A stretch of 34,299 bases of DNA from PCC-10605 sp964409355 (GTDB lineage Bacteria > Cyanobacteriota > Cyanobacteriia > Cyanobacteriales > Cyanobacteriaceae): positions 1-34,299 of the forward strand of contig CAYPDC010000031.1 of the NCBI GenBank assembly GCA_964409355.1. Direction: 5' to 3'. The translations under genes were made by a program, and so were the position numbers. Under the pieces are notes generated by a model. That model saw only the letters and a program-made list of their open reading frames with translations. It did no database searches and had not been told where the DNA came from. The number at the start of each line of letters is the position of its first letter. Position 1 is the first letter of the stretch. Of the stretch, positions 16,801 through 23,873 are shown one piece after another.

Positions 16801-17062
16801 CACTGTTGACTATTTATTTGCCTATTCTGCTACCACTAAAACTGTGCCTGATTTTATGTTTACTGGGGTTGCCCAAAGTTATTTATTAGATGATAAGGTA
16901 AGGCAGTTTATTCAGGAAAAAAATCCTTGGGCATTAAGAGACATGGGAGAAAGATTGATAGAGGCACATCAGAGAAAACTATGGCAAAATGTAGATCAAG
17001 ATTTATTAGATCAATTAAGACACATTATCCATGAATCGGAGGCAATTATCGAAAATTTATAG
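13811..17062 (+). CDS. cobN: Cobaltochelatase subunit CobN, N-terminally shortened
   Basis: CobN is the large, ChlH-related subunit that inserts cobalt into hydrogenobyrinate diamide in aerobic-type cobalamin synthesis; it also resembles magnesium chelatase H. Conserved blocks include FVGVQPSRGYDLDPSLNYHA, the histidine motif IIHVGKHGNLEWLPGKS, FIVNDPGEGSQAKRR, SGASGAPTRGRSDVLPTGRN (about 672-691), WGTSTMRTGGDDIAQ and MRHGYKGAFEM. At 1083 residues it is about 150-200 short of the usual cyanobacterial CobN. It starts from GTG directly at the second segment (DVAILFYRSHFLSGNT), so the N-terminal domain is missing. A repeat element lies at the break point. Translated repeats sit at 14714-14743, 15509-15545 and 15550-15621. 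It may still function or may be decaying. Confidence 0.9.
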   Translation: MNLSPNLDNKIKNKNEQKIDVAILFYRSHFLSGNTKPIDALSSALKKEKLSSIAIYLSSLREADIQTELIEILQQYQVDLILNTTSFSVAKIGEESNSKIWETLDIPVLQVILSGSTEEYWQNNFQGLSPRDVAMNIALPEVDGRIITRAISFKSVERKHPQLETDIVIYQPQENRVNYIAQLAKNWVKLKHKNNSEKRIALILANYPNKDGRIANGVGLDTPASCINILQALKTNNYDIQEIPENGDKLIFQLIEGITNDLQMTSQKKINQYLSLEEYETYFATLPLNIQQQIQSRWKNIHSYANDYHSYPDKVKSETIIPISGIQLGKIFVGVQPSRGYDLDPSLNYHAPDLEPTHHYLAFYYWVREIFKADVIIHVGKHGNLEWLPGKSLVLSQNCYPEIALGTLPHFYPFIVNDPGEGSQAKRRANAVIVDHLTPPLTRAELYGELLELEALIDEYYQAQSLNPSRLKIIGDRISNLIKETKLNEDLAIKEVNKDSLTEFLTIADGYLCELKEAQIRDGLHIFGKCPEGRQLRDLIGAIARFSSYNNLGLIEAIKTDLETNKIPPLLRGVRGDKNYDLLRENRRDQDDDLSRENRKNQDYLENIANELIEKLIKGEKTERIKLGKHTEKSLNWIKNKLLPNLMKTEQEIINLIRGLEGKYIPSGASGAPTRGRSDVLPTGRNFYSVDIRAIPSETAWDVGRKAAETLIERYTQENGEYPRTLAISVWGTSTMRTGGDDIAQIMALMGVKPVWDGVSRRVVDFEVIPIEVLGRPRIDVTVRVSGFFRDGFPIVMELFYKINQHLSTLTEEKENNPLAQQVEKDTQYWIKQGLEEKQARERATYRLFGSKPGAYGAGLQGLIEAQNWQSDEDLARAYLNWSSYAYTGTKGVSQPEAFEQRLKQLQIVLHNQDNREHDLFDSDDYYQFQGGLTAAVRHLQGQNPTVYFGDNSQPDNPKVRHLQEEIARVYRSRVINPKWIAGVMRHGYKGAFEMSATVDYLFAYSATTKTVPDFMFTGVAQSYLLDDKVRQFIQEKNPWALRDMGERLIEAHQRKLWQNVDQDLLDQLRHIIHESEAIIENL
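14714..14743 (+). repeat. Near-palindromic insert inside cobN
   Basis: CATTCGTATGCGAATG (14714-14729) is a near-perfect palindrome and is followed after five bases by CATTCGTAT (14735-14743). It encodes HSYANDYHSYPD in a stretch of CobN that, from memory, is shorter in relatives just before the conserved GIQLG...VGVQPSRGYDLD block. This suggests a small in-frame repeat insertion. Confidence 0.5.
15509..15545 (+). repeat. In-frame C-run/G-run palindromic repeat inside cobN
   Basis: ATTCCCCCCTTATTAAGGGG followed by GGTTAGAGGGGAT matches the core of the intergenic element at 3696-3730 almost base for base. Here it is translated as IPPLLRGVRGD (CobN residues 567-577) without breaking the frame. 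Confidence 0.8.
15550..15621 (+). repeat. 36-base tandem duplication inside cobN
   Basis: Two imperfect 36-base units (15550-15585 and 15586-15621) encode DLLRENRRDQDD and DLSRENRKNQDY. They follow the palindromic repeat directly and lie in a variable, charged linker of CobN. Confidence 0.75.
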
Positions 17063-17128
17063 GTAGGAGATATAATCAAAAATACTCAAACCTGACACCT
17101 GAAACCTTTGATTAAAATGTCTAATAAA

Positions 17129-18577
17129 TTAAAATTTATCTTGTATAAAATGCAACACTTGATGGGCTTCATCGGCATTTTGAGCCAATTTTGCAAATTC
17201 AATTAATCTGATTAATTCTTTCTTCATCAAACTTTTTTCTACTTCCCAAACATCTCTTTCTAATAAGGGAGGAATAACAATCATATCAAATAAATTAGCC
17301 TCTTTTTTTCCTTGATAAGGGCGTAAAATTCGCCCTCGTCTTTGAATAAATTGACGGGGATTACTGCTACTAGCTAAAATTACTGCATTAGTTATCATCG
17401 GTATATCGACTCCTTCATCTAGGCAACGAATAGCAACAATTCCTTGCAATTCTCCTGTGATTAATTGTTGTTTAATTTTTTCTCTTTCTTCCAGAGGAGT
17501 TTCGGCGGTGTAAGTGTTAACTCGATAATTTAATTCTTTACCTAAAATACGGGTGACAGCCGCTAATTGTTTTTCATTCTTGTCAGTATGTCCATCTCCG
17601 CAATAAAATAAAGTTGCTTTCATGTCAAGATTATTTTCCATTAATTCTTTTAAGGCTATTAGTTTGTTTTCTGCTGTGGCAACTAAACGAGATCTTTGTA
17701 ATAATAAGGATTTTAATTGAGGATTATCTTCTAAGTTTTTATTCTCTGATAATGTCCAACCAATTCTCTTTGTTAATTTCGCATATTTTAAGGCTTCATA
17801 CTGGGTTAATTCAACCAAAATAGGATAGTAATTATAGTTAACTAATGCTTGTTTTCTTAAGGCTTTTGCTAAGGTAAATTCAGGCTTTAAAACTTGTCCA
17901 AAATAATCTATCAATAAATCTGTACCATCATTGTCAAAGTGTCTTTCAGGGGTTGCTGACAAGGCGAGTCTTAAGCCAATATTTTGCGGTAAACAGGAAA
18001 GAAAACGAGGTGATCCTAAATTATGGGCTTCATCGCCTACAATCAAGGTTTTGACAGGGAAAAAGGGTAATTGTGACTGAAATCTCTCACTGATAAAAGT
18101 TGAATTAGTTGTAATAATAGTTAAAAAATTTTGTTGCTTGTGATGAATTTGGTATAATTGTTGAGATAAATCACTTTGCCAGTCATAAACACTTTGAAAG
18201 GCTAAAAGAGGAGCTAAATTAAATTTTTTTGCTTCTTTTTCCCACTGTAAAACTAGGTGACGATAGGGGCAAATTACTAACAATACTTCTAAGTTAATTT
18301 GTTGATATAACTCGGTAGCTATGGCTAAAGCTGTGATAGTTTTGCCACTTCCTGTTGCCATTTTTAATGTGCCTCTACCCTGATTTTTCATCCAGTTAAT
18401 TACGGCTTGATGTTGGTAGTCTCTTAGGATTAACTCTGGGGGATATTCGGGATATTTATTCTGAGGATAAATGACATATTTACTTCTTTTTTCTGCTACT
18501 TTATCTCTATTTTTCTCTGAGAATATCTGGATTAATTTTTGCCACTTAATTGAGTTTAATTCACTGATATTTTTCAC
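17129..18577 (-). CDS. DEAD/DEAH-box superfamily 2 helicase
   Basis: A 482-residue SF2 helicase. Motif I is ATGSGKT (74-80), motif II is DEAH (182-185) in LIVGDEAHNLGSPRF, motif III is SAT (207-209) and motif VI is FIQRRGRILRP (about 422-432). The Q-like region LRDYQHQAVINWM precedes motif I. The architecture resembles the XPB/SSL2 and type I/III restriction helicase group, as short stand-alone proteins. There is no nuclease, methylase or other partner next door, so a role in DNA repair or unwinding is more likely than restriction, but this is open. It is convergent with cobN (66-base gap). Confidence 0.85.
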   Translation of the reverse strand: MKNISELNSIKWQKLIQIFSEKNRDKVAEKRSKYVIYPQNKYPEYPPELILRDYQHQAVINWMKNQGRGTLKMATGSGKTITALAIATELYQQINLEVLLVICPYRHLVLQWEKEAKKFNLAPLLAFQSVYDWQSDLSQQLYQIHHKQQNFLTIITTNSTFISERFQSQLPFFPVKTLIVGDEAHNLGSPRFLSCLPQNIGLRLALSATPERHFDNDGTDLLIDYFGQVLKPEFTLAKALRKQALVNYNYYPILVELTQYEALKYAKLTKRIGWTLSENKNLEDNPQLKSLLLQRSRLVATAENKLIALKELMENNLDMKATLFYCGDGHTDKNEKQLAAVTRILGKELNYRVNTYTAETPLEEREKIKQQLITGELQGIVAIRCLDEGVDIPMITNAVILASSSNPRQFIQRRGRILRPYQGKKEANLFDMIVIPPLLERDVWEVEKSLMKKELIRLIEFAKLAQNADEAHQVLHFIQDKF

Positions 18578-18604
18578 TTTTATTCTCTATTTAGGATTTA
18601 AGGG

Positions 18605-18640
18605 TTTTTATGGGTTGAACAATGTTCAACCCCTACGGAA
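18605..18640. repeat. GGGTTGAAC/GTTCAACCC hairpin repeat
   Basis: GGGTTGAAC (18612-18620) and GTTCAACCC (18624-18632) form a tight hairpin, followed by CTACGG. It lies in the divergent gap between the helicase and the thioesterase gene. Similar GGTTGAA/TTCAACC ends flank the element at 3645-3773. Confidence 0.6.
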
Positions 18641-18722
18641 TCAAAAAAGTAAACAGTTTTAACTTAAAATATTTTATCTTTAATCTTATCATGAATAACA
18701 ACATTTATTGATCTTTTTGTTT

Positions 18723-19118
18723 ATGGAAAATTTTATTTACTCAAGGAAAATTCATTTTGCGGATACTGACTCGGCGGGAGTTGTTTATTTTTCCCGTTTA
18801 CTTTCTATTTGTCATGAGGCTTATGAAGAAATTTTAGGGAGTTTAGATGTGAAGTTAGATAGTTTTTTTCGCAATCAAGATTTAGCTATTCCGATTATTC
18901 ATGCAGAAATAGATTTTTATAATCCTCTATTTTGTGGTGATATAATTAATATTCAATCTCAAGTAAACTGTCTTAGTGAAAAAGTCTTTGAAATTAGTTA
19001 TTTAATCGATAAAGAAACGGTTACTGTTGCTAAAGCCATGACTCGACATATTTGTATTAATCCAAAAACCAGAGAAACAAAAACGCTTCCTGATTATTTA
19101 CGGGCTATTCTTTTCTAA
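18723..19118 (+). CDS. 1,4-dihydroxy-2-naphthoyl-CoA hydrolase (hotdog thioesterase)
   Basis: This enzyme releases 1,4-dihydroxy-2-naphthoate from its CoA ester in phylloquinone (photosystem I quinone) synthesis; the cyanobacterial form is a 4-hydroxybenzoyl-CoA-thioesterase-type hotdog protein. From the ATG at 18723 the product is 131 residues, and the diagnostic HFADTDSAGVVYFSRLL spans 11-27, with D16 as the likely catalytic residue. A TTG five codons earlier is also in frame, but the ATG gives the family's usual length. The C-terminal part has AKAMTRHICINPKTRETKTL. No other menaquinone-pathway genes lie nearby. Assignment within the hotdog family is likely but not certain. Confidence 0.85.
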   Translation: MENFIYSRKIHFADTDSAGVVYFSRLLSICHEAYEEILGSLDVKLDSFFRNQDLAIPIIHAEIDFYNPLFCGDIINIQSQVNCLSEKVFEISYLIDKETVTVAKAMTRHICINPKTRETKTLPDYLRAILF

Positions 19119-19165
19119 ACAATTTAAACATATTTTACCCACATTTCGCACTATCATCAAATTTC

Positions 19166-19276
19166 ATGACATCATCTTCGCGCCAACGATTAAATATTTC
19201 TCGTCTTGCGATTCAATATCCCCGTTTCACCATTAGCTTTTGCTTAGGAATTGCGATCGCACTTTTCCTGACTTAA
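19166..19276 (+). pseudogene. N-terminal relic of an RND efflux permease
   Basis: A 36-codon frame begins MTSSSRQRLNISRLAIQYPR and runs into FTISFCLGIAIALFLT. This matches the way cyanobacterial AcrB-type RND permeases begin (R-x-N-I-S-R-x-A-I-x-x-P, then the first membrane helix). It stops right after the first helix, next to a HIP1 site, and no further RND sequence follows. The remaining gap (19277-19443) is AT-rich and carries the promoter of the 66-residue gene. A functional single-helix peptide is possible but less likely. Confidence 0.6.
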
Positions 19277-19443
19277 TTTTGTAGCAAGATAGTCTGTTGG
19301 TAAAATACGCAGTTAATACTTATGTACGGGGTAAGTTCAGATACAAATTAATCCAGTAAATTTTTGTAAAAAAATAGCTATTTTGTAAAATTTTATACAG
19401 AAATATGTTTTAATAGAGGTAAGAAAGTAAAGGAGAGAAAAAA

Positions 19444-19644
19444 ATGAGTGCAGAAAGTCAAGCCCGCAGTTTAATGATGCGTCATCATAAATTCATAAAA
19501 AATCGTCAACAATCAATGTTAGGACGCACTGCTTCAGAAATCGGTATGGATATTAACGGTTCGGAATATTGGAATCCGATACAAGGAAAACCCAACTCTA
19601 GTTCTCGTATTAGCTACGATCGCTCCCATGCTTCTTTAAGTTAG
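19444..19644 (+). CDS. Conserved 66-residue cyanobacterial protein of unknown function
   Basis: A small basic soluble protein with a good Shine-Dalgarno sequence (AGGAGAG, about 5 bases before the ATG at 19444). Features are an N-terminal helix with RSLMMRHHKFIKNRQQSML, then GRTASEIGMDINGSEYWNPI followed by QGKP, and a C-terminal SRISYDRSHASLS. The central YWNPIQGKP block looks conserved in cyanobacteria as I remember it, but no function is known to me. There is no membrane segment and no cysteines. A MITE-like repeat follows at 19655. Confidence 0.75.
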   Translation: MSAESQARSLMMRHHKFIKNRQQSMLGRTASEIGMDINGSEYWNPIQGKPNSSSRISYDRSHASLS

Positions 19645-19654
19645 CATTTACAAT

Positions 19655-19732
19655 AGACATCTCCAGAAATTATTTTTTACTGGCTCGTAGTAAGGGCTTA
19701 AGCCCTTAAAATGTCTATTATTGGAGATGTCT
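19655..19732. mobile_element. Small MITE-like element with AGACATCTCC ends
   Basis: Terminal inverted repeats AGACATCTCC (19655-19664) and GGAGATGTCT (19723-19732) flank 58 bases containing the palindrome AAGGGCTTAAGCCCTT and a second internal ATGTCTATTA. There is no coding capacity. A diverged relative lies at 30386-30453 (GGCATCTTC ... TTGGAGATC). Confidence 0.7.
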
Positions 19733-19756
19733 AATTAATTATTTTGAAACAACCTA

Positions 19757-20623
19757 ATGTGGTCAGAAATTACTAATAAAATCAGTCAAATCATTGATAA
19801 ACAATTTGAAATACGCGATCGCCGTTCCCTTGGGGGGGGTTGTATAAATCAAGCCTATCAACTAATAGGAGAAAAGGAGAGTTACTTCGTTAAAATCCAT
19901 AGTGCTTCTGGTTTGGAGATGTTTATGGCGGAGGCATTGGGATTAGAAGAAATGTATGCAACGGATACCATTTTAGTTCCTAAACCCATCTGTTATGGTA
20001 TTGCAGGAAATAGTAGTTATCTCGTCTTAGAATACCTGCCATTAGGTAGGGGAAACAGTCAATCATGGCAATTAATGGGGCAAAAACTAGCACAACTCCA
20101 CCGCTATAAAAAAGAAAACCGTTTTGGTTGGAAAATCAATAATACCATCGGTTCGACTCCTCAGATCAACGATTGGGGGGATAATTGGGCGGATTTTTTT
20201 GCCGAAAAGCGTATCGGCTATCAACTAAGACTCGCTAACCGTAAAGGGGCAAGTTTTAAGAATATTGAGCAAATAATCGCTAAAATCAGAGATTTATTAA
20301 GCAATAGAAACCCTCACCCTTCTTTACTTCACGGTGATTTATGGGGAGGAAATGCAGGTTTTACCACCGATGGCATTCCCACTATTTTCGATCCTGCATT
20401 TTATCACGGCGATCGAGAAGCGGATATTGCTATGACAGAATTATTCGGCGGATTCCCCCCCGACTTTTATCAAAGCTATAACCGAGAATATCCTCTTGAT
20501 TCAGGTTATCAAACACGAAAAACTATTTATAACCTTTATCACATCCTTAATCACTTTAACTTGTTTGGTGGAGGCTACTTATCCCAAGCTCAATCAATGC
20601 TAAAAACGGTTCTTTTACAGTAG
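19757..20623 (+). CDS. Fructosamine kinase family protein
   Basis: The family phosphorylates sugar amines on proteins (deglycation) or related small molecules. The 288-residue protein kinase-like fold is complete: glycine loop LGGGCINQAY (25-34), the ATP-binding lysine in YFVKIH (43-48), catalytic loop HGDLWGGN (192-199) and the metal-binding FDPAFYHGDREADIAM (211-226). The C-terminal YNLYHILNHFNLFGGGY is also family-typical. The true substrate in cyanobacteria is not known. The stop lies close to the convergent ABC ATPase gene, separated only by a repeat hairpin. Confidence 0.92.
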   Translation: MWSEITNKISQIIDKQFEIRDRRSLGGGCINQAYQLIGEKESYFVKIHSASGLEMFMAEALGLEEMYATDTILVPKPICYGIAGNSSYLVLEYLPLGRGNSQSWQLMGQKLAQLHRYKKENRFGWKINNTIGSTPQINDWGDNWADFFAEKRIGYQLRLANRKGASFKNIEQIIAKIRDLLSNRNPHPSLLHGDLWGGNAGFTTDGIPTIFDPAFYHGDREADIAMTELFGGFPPDFYQSYNREYPLDSGYQTRKTIYNLYHILNHFNLFGGGYLSQAQSMLKTVLLQ

Positions 20624-20637
20624 TCATGATCAATATT

Positions 20638-20661
20638 CGGGCTAGAAGCCCAAACTACCAA
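20638..20661. repeat. GGGCTTCTAGCCC repeat forming the 3' end of the ABC ATPase gene
   Basis: A 23-base stretch here is an exact inverted copy of 13737-13760. On the minus strand it supplies the last codons (IGSLGF) and the TAG stop of the ABC ATPase, and the GGGCTTCTAGCCC hairpin then falls at the transcript end. Confidence 0.8.
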
Positions 20662-22300
20662 TTAACATGGGTGCTGCAGATAGTAAACTCTGAGTATAAG
20701 GGTGTTGAGGGTTATTAAATATCTTCTCGGTTACATCTAATTCTACTATTTTCCCCCCATTCATGACGGCGATGCGATCGCACAGGAAACGAGCTACAGA
20801 TAAATCATGGGTAATGAATAAATAGGTGAGTTGAAATTCCCGTTTTAGCTCTAACATTAATTCTAACACCTGTGTCTGTATTGTCGCATCTAACATACTC
20901 ACAGGCTCATCACAAATTACTAATTTTGGTTGGGTAATCAAAGCACGCGCGATGGCAACTCTTTGTTGTTGACCCCCTGAAAGTTCTTTGGGATAACGAC
21001 TATAATATTCTTGAGGATCTAAACCAACTCTATGTAACATATTTTCTACTCGTTGGCGGTTTTCTAGTTTATTGCCTAATTGATGTATAATCAAAGGCTC
21101 AGTGATAGATTCCCCTATGGTCATCATCGGATTCAAACAGGCATGGGGATCTTGAAATATCATTTGAATTTCTCTGCGTAAGCCCCTTAATTGAGCCATA
21201 GAAAGGGTTGTTAAATCTTTTCCTTGCCATAATACCTGCCCTTTAGTTGCCCTAATTAACTGCAAAATAGTGCGAGATAGGGTGCTTTTTCCACAACCTG
21301 ATTCCCCCACTAAACCCAGAATTTCCCCTGGCCAAATTTGTAAATTTAGCTCATCAACGGCTTTAATAAACTGATTTTTTTTTCCTAATAATTGCTCAAT
21401 AAAATTAACAGAAATAGTATAATATTTTTGCAGATTTTGTAATTCTAATAAAGCCAAATTTTGCTCTTTTTTTTCTCTTGGAATTGCTTTATTTTCTCTA
21501 TTGTGAAGGTGAAAAGCGGCTTTTAATAAGGATTTTGTATATTCATGTTGTGGATTATAAATAATATCTTTTACTGCCCCCATTTCTACCATTTTTCCTC
21601 TATACATAACCCCAATGCGATCGCAATATTTTGCCACCATCGCCAAATCATGGGAAATCAATAATAATCCCATCTCCCTTTCTCGGCATAACATCGTCAA
21701 TTCCCCTAAAATCTCCCCGGCAATGGTAACATCTAAACTGGTGGTAGGCTCGTCAGCGATTATTACTTTAGGTTCTAACAATAATGCAAGAGCGATCGCA
21801 ACCCGTTGTCTCATACCACCGCTAAACTCATGGGGATACTGATTAAATCTTTCGGGGGGAATTTTGACAGTAGCCAACGCCGATAAGGCTTTTTCCTTAG
21901 CCTCAGAAGTTGATAAATTCCGTTGATGAGCCTTAAGAGTCTCTAAACAATGATCCCCTATGGTCATCAAAGGATCAAGTCTTGTCATGGGATCTTGAAA
22001 TATTAAAGCAACCACTTCCCCTCTAAATTTACGCAAAGCAGAAGCATCGTAATCATAGATAGACTCCCCTTTAAACTTTGCTTCCCCCTCAATCCTTGTT
22101 TTTGAAGGTAAAAGGCGCATTATTGCCCTTCCGAGGGTTGATTTACCACAACCAGATTCTCCCACCAATGCCATAATTTCGCCCTCATTTAATTGGAAAG
22201 AAACATCATTCACTGCCCAATTTGGGTTAGTATCATCATGACCATGAATAGTAGAATAGGCGATGCGTAAATTATCAATGTCTAAAAGGTATTCATTCAT
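20642..22300 (-). CDS. Fused double-ATPase ABC transporter protein (oligopeptide type)
   Basis: One 552-residue chain holds two ABC ATPase domains of the DppD/DppF (YejF-like) kind that power uptake of peptides, nickel or similar solutes. Domain 1 has Walker A GESGCGKST (48-56), signature FSGGM (159-163) and Walker B VIIADEPTTSLD (179-190). Domain 2 has Walker A (332-340), LSGGQQQRVAIA (440-451) and LVICDEPVSMLD (460-471). The permeases and binding protein are not adjacent, which is usual in cyanobacteria. The C-terminus stops just after HPYTQSLLSAAP and its last residues are encoded by a dispersed repeat, so the usual tail may have been trimmed. The substrate cannot be told. Confidence 0.93.
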   Translation of the reverse strand: MNEYLLDIDNLRIAYSTIHGHDDTNPNWAVNDVSFQLNEGEIMALVGESGCGKSTLGRAIMRLLPSKTRIEGEAKFKGESIYDYDASALRKFRGEVVALIFQDPMTRLDPLMTIGDHCLETLKAHQRNLSTSEAKEKALSALATVKIPPERFNQYPHEFSGGMRQRVAIALALLLEPKVIIADEPTTSLDVTIAGEILGELTMLCREREMGLLLISHDLAMVAKYCDRIGVMYRGKMVEMGAVKDIIYNPQHEYTKSLLKAAFHLHNRENKAIPREKKEQNLALLELQNLQKYYTISVNFIEQLLGKKNQFIKAVDELNLQIWPGEILGLVGESGCGKSTLSRTILQLIRATKGQVLWQGKDLTTLSMAQLRGLRREIQMIFQDPHACLNPMMTIGESITEPLIIHQLGNKLENRQRVENMLHRVGLDPQEYYSRYPKELSGGQQQRVAIARALITQPKLVICDEPVSMLDATIQTQVLELMLELKREFQLTYLFITHDLSVARFLCDRIAVMNGGKIVELDVTEKIFNNPQHPYTQSLLSAAPMLIGSLGF

Positions 22301-22351
22301 ATTTTCTTATATCGAACTCAGGTTTAATAATATGATGTGCGGAAACTGGTT

Positions 22352-23716
22352 TTACTCTTTTTCCACTTCAAAACGATGTAAATAAGCGTCAAAACTAGCG
22401 TTTATTAACGATTCAACTGTATTATGGGCATTCTGCACCCAATAGGACTCTCCCAGACGAATGGTGATTCTTTCAGTTAATCCTTCAACAACAATGAAAG
22501 TGGGGATAATCGCCTGATTTTTGTCTCCCGATTGTTCCTGTAAAATCCCCTTAATCTTACCTTGTATGGAGGGATTAGAGGCAATTTCTGGACTTAAACG
22601 AATAAAAACTAATTTCGTATCGGCAATTTTACTCATATAATTAACTATAATTTGGGATTTGTCATTTTTATTATCTGCCTTTCCCCAAATAATTAAAGGG
22701 GTATCTTCTAATAAATTATCCTTTACTTGGTCATAATTACTAGCAAAAATTACTCCATCTACTTGACCAGAAATATCTTCTAATGTTAGAAAAGCCATAT
22801 TATTCCCATTTTTATCTATATGAGACTTGATGGTATTTAACATCGCTAAAACACAAATTTTATTACGAGATTTTTGATTAGATAAATCACTTAAGTTAAT
22901 CGGTGCTAATATATTTATCTTATCTTTTAATGGTTTTAAAGGATGTTCTGATACATAAAACCCTAGATGTTCTTTTTCTGATTTTAACTTTTCTTGGGGA
23001 GAAAAGTCTTCTATTTTTGGTAATTGAGGTGCCGTATCATAATTAATTTCTTTTGATGTTTCTGGGATTGTTGCAGTGGCATTGCCCATCATTTGCTCAA
23101 AGATATTTAATTGCCCTGTTTCTTTCTCTTTATGACGTTTTTGCGCCCATGTCACCATCAAATCTAAACCTTCTAATAATTGTCGTCGATTGGGGTGAAT
23201 ACTATCATAAGCACCGGCATAAACAAGGGTTTCTAATGCTCTTTTATTAACGGTTTTCAAATTGACTCTACTAATAAAATCAGCAAAATTAGCAAATTTT
23301 CCGCCTATTTTTTCTCTGACTTCTAAAATATTATCAATGGCTGATTCCCCTAAATTTTTTACAGCAGAGAAACCAAATAAAATATAGTTTCCTTGAGGGG
23401 TAAATTCTTTTTGAGAGAGGTTTATATCAGGGGGTTTAACATCGATGCCCATTTTTAAGCAATTTTCCCGATATTTTTCGACTTTATCTTGATTATCACT
23501 ACTTGCTGTCAATAATGCAGACATATATTCTACGGGATAGTTTGCCTTTAAATAGGCGGTTTGATAGGTGACGTAAGCGTAAGCAGTAGAATGAGATTTA
23601 TTAAAACAGTTAGAGGCAATCAAACCATTCGCCAATAAGAAGTTATGGTCTTTTTCTACTCCTATATCATATACTGCTTGTACTCCGTGCGATCGTCGCT
23701 TAACTATTTTTACCAT
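22352..23716 (-). CDS. dnaE: DNA polymerase III alpha subunit, C-terminal half, with split C-intein
   Basis: This is the DnaE-C half of the trans-spliced replicative polymerase known from cyanobacteria. Residues 1-36 are the C-intein: MVKIVKRRSHGVQAVYDIGV at the start, block F in DIGVEKDHNFLLANG and the terminal Asn36 of IASN. The C-extein begins with Cys37 in CFNKSHSTAYAYVTYQTAYL, exactly the known DnaE junction. The extein (418 residues) covers the C-terminal polymerase part, the helix-hairpin-helix region (VKNLGESAIDNIL) and an OB-fold (about 268-375). The N-half with its N-intein must lie elsewhere in the genome; splicing forms one full DnaE. It is divergent from sbcC, 157 bases away. Confidence 0.97.
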   Translation of the reverse strand: MVKIVKRRSHGVQAVYDIGVEKDHNFLLANGLIASNCFNKSHSTAYAYVTYQTAYLKANYPVEYMSALLTASSDNQDKVEKYRENCLKMGIDVKPPDINLSQKEFTPQGNYILFGFSAVKNLGESAIDNILEVREKIGGKFANFADFISRVNLKTVNKRALETLVYAGAYDSIHPNRRQLLEGLDLMVTWAQKRHKEKETGQLNIFEQMMGNATATIPETSKEINYDTAPQLPKIEDFSPQEKLKSEKEHLGFYVSEHPLKPLKDKINILAPINLSDLSNQKSRNKICVLAMLNTIKSHIDKNGNNMAFLTLEDISGQVDGVIFASNYDQVKDNLLEDTPLIIWGKADNKNDKSQIIVNYMSKIADTKLVFIRLSPEIASNPSIQGKIKGILQEQSGDKNQAIIPTFIVVEGLTERITIRLGESYWVQNAHNTVESLINASFDAYLHRFEVEKE

Positions 23717-23873
23717 CTTTTTAAGACTATCAAAAGAATGCTTGGTATTATTCGTGCTTTCTAAACACTCTTGTCTGTTTATTTTAACCCACTATTCATC
23801 AATCTTCCCCATAGTTGAAGTAAAATCATAAATACTAACTCATCAAGAGCTATATTCTTAATTCTTAATTCCT

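Noticed and set aside
17129..18577. Helicase as part of a restriction or defence operon
   Set aside because: No nuclease, methylase or other defence gene adjoins it; its neighbours are cobN and a quinone-pathway thioesterase.
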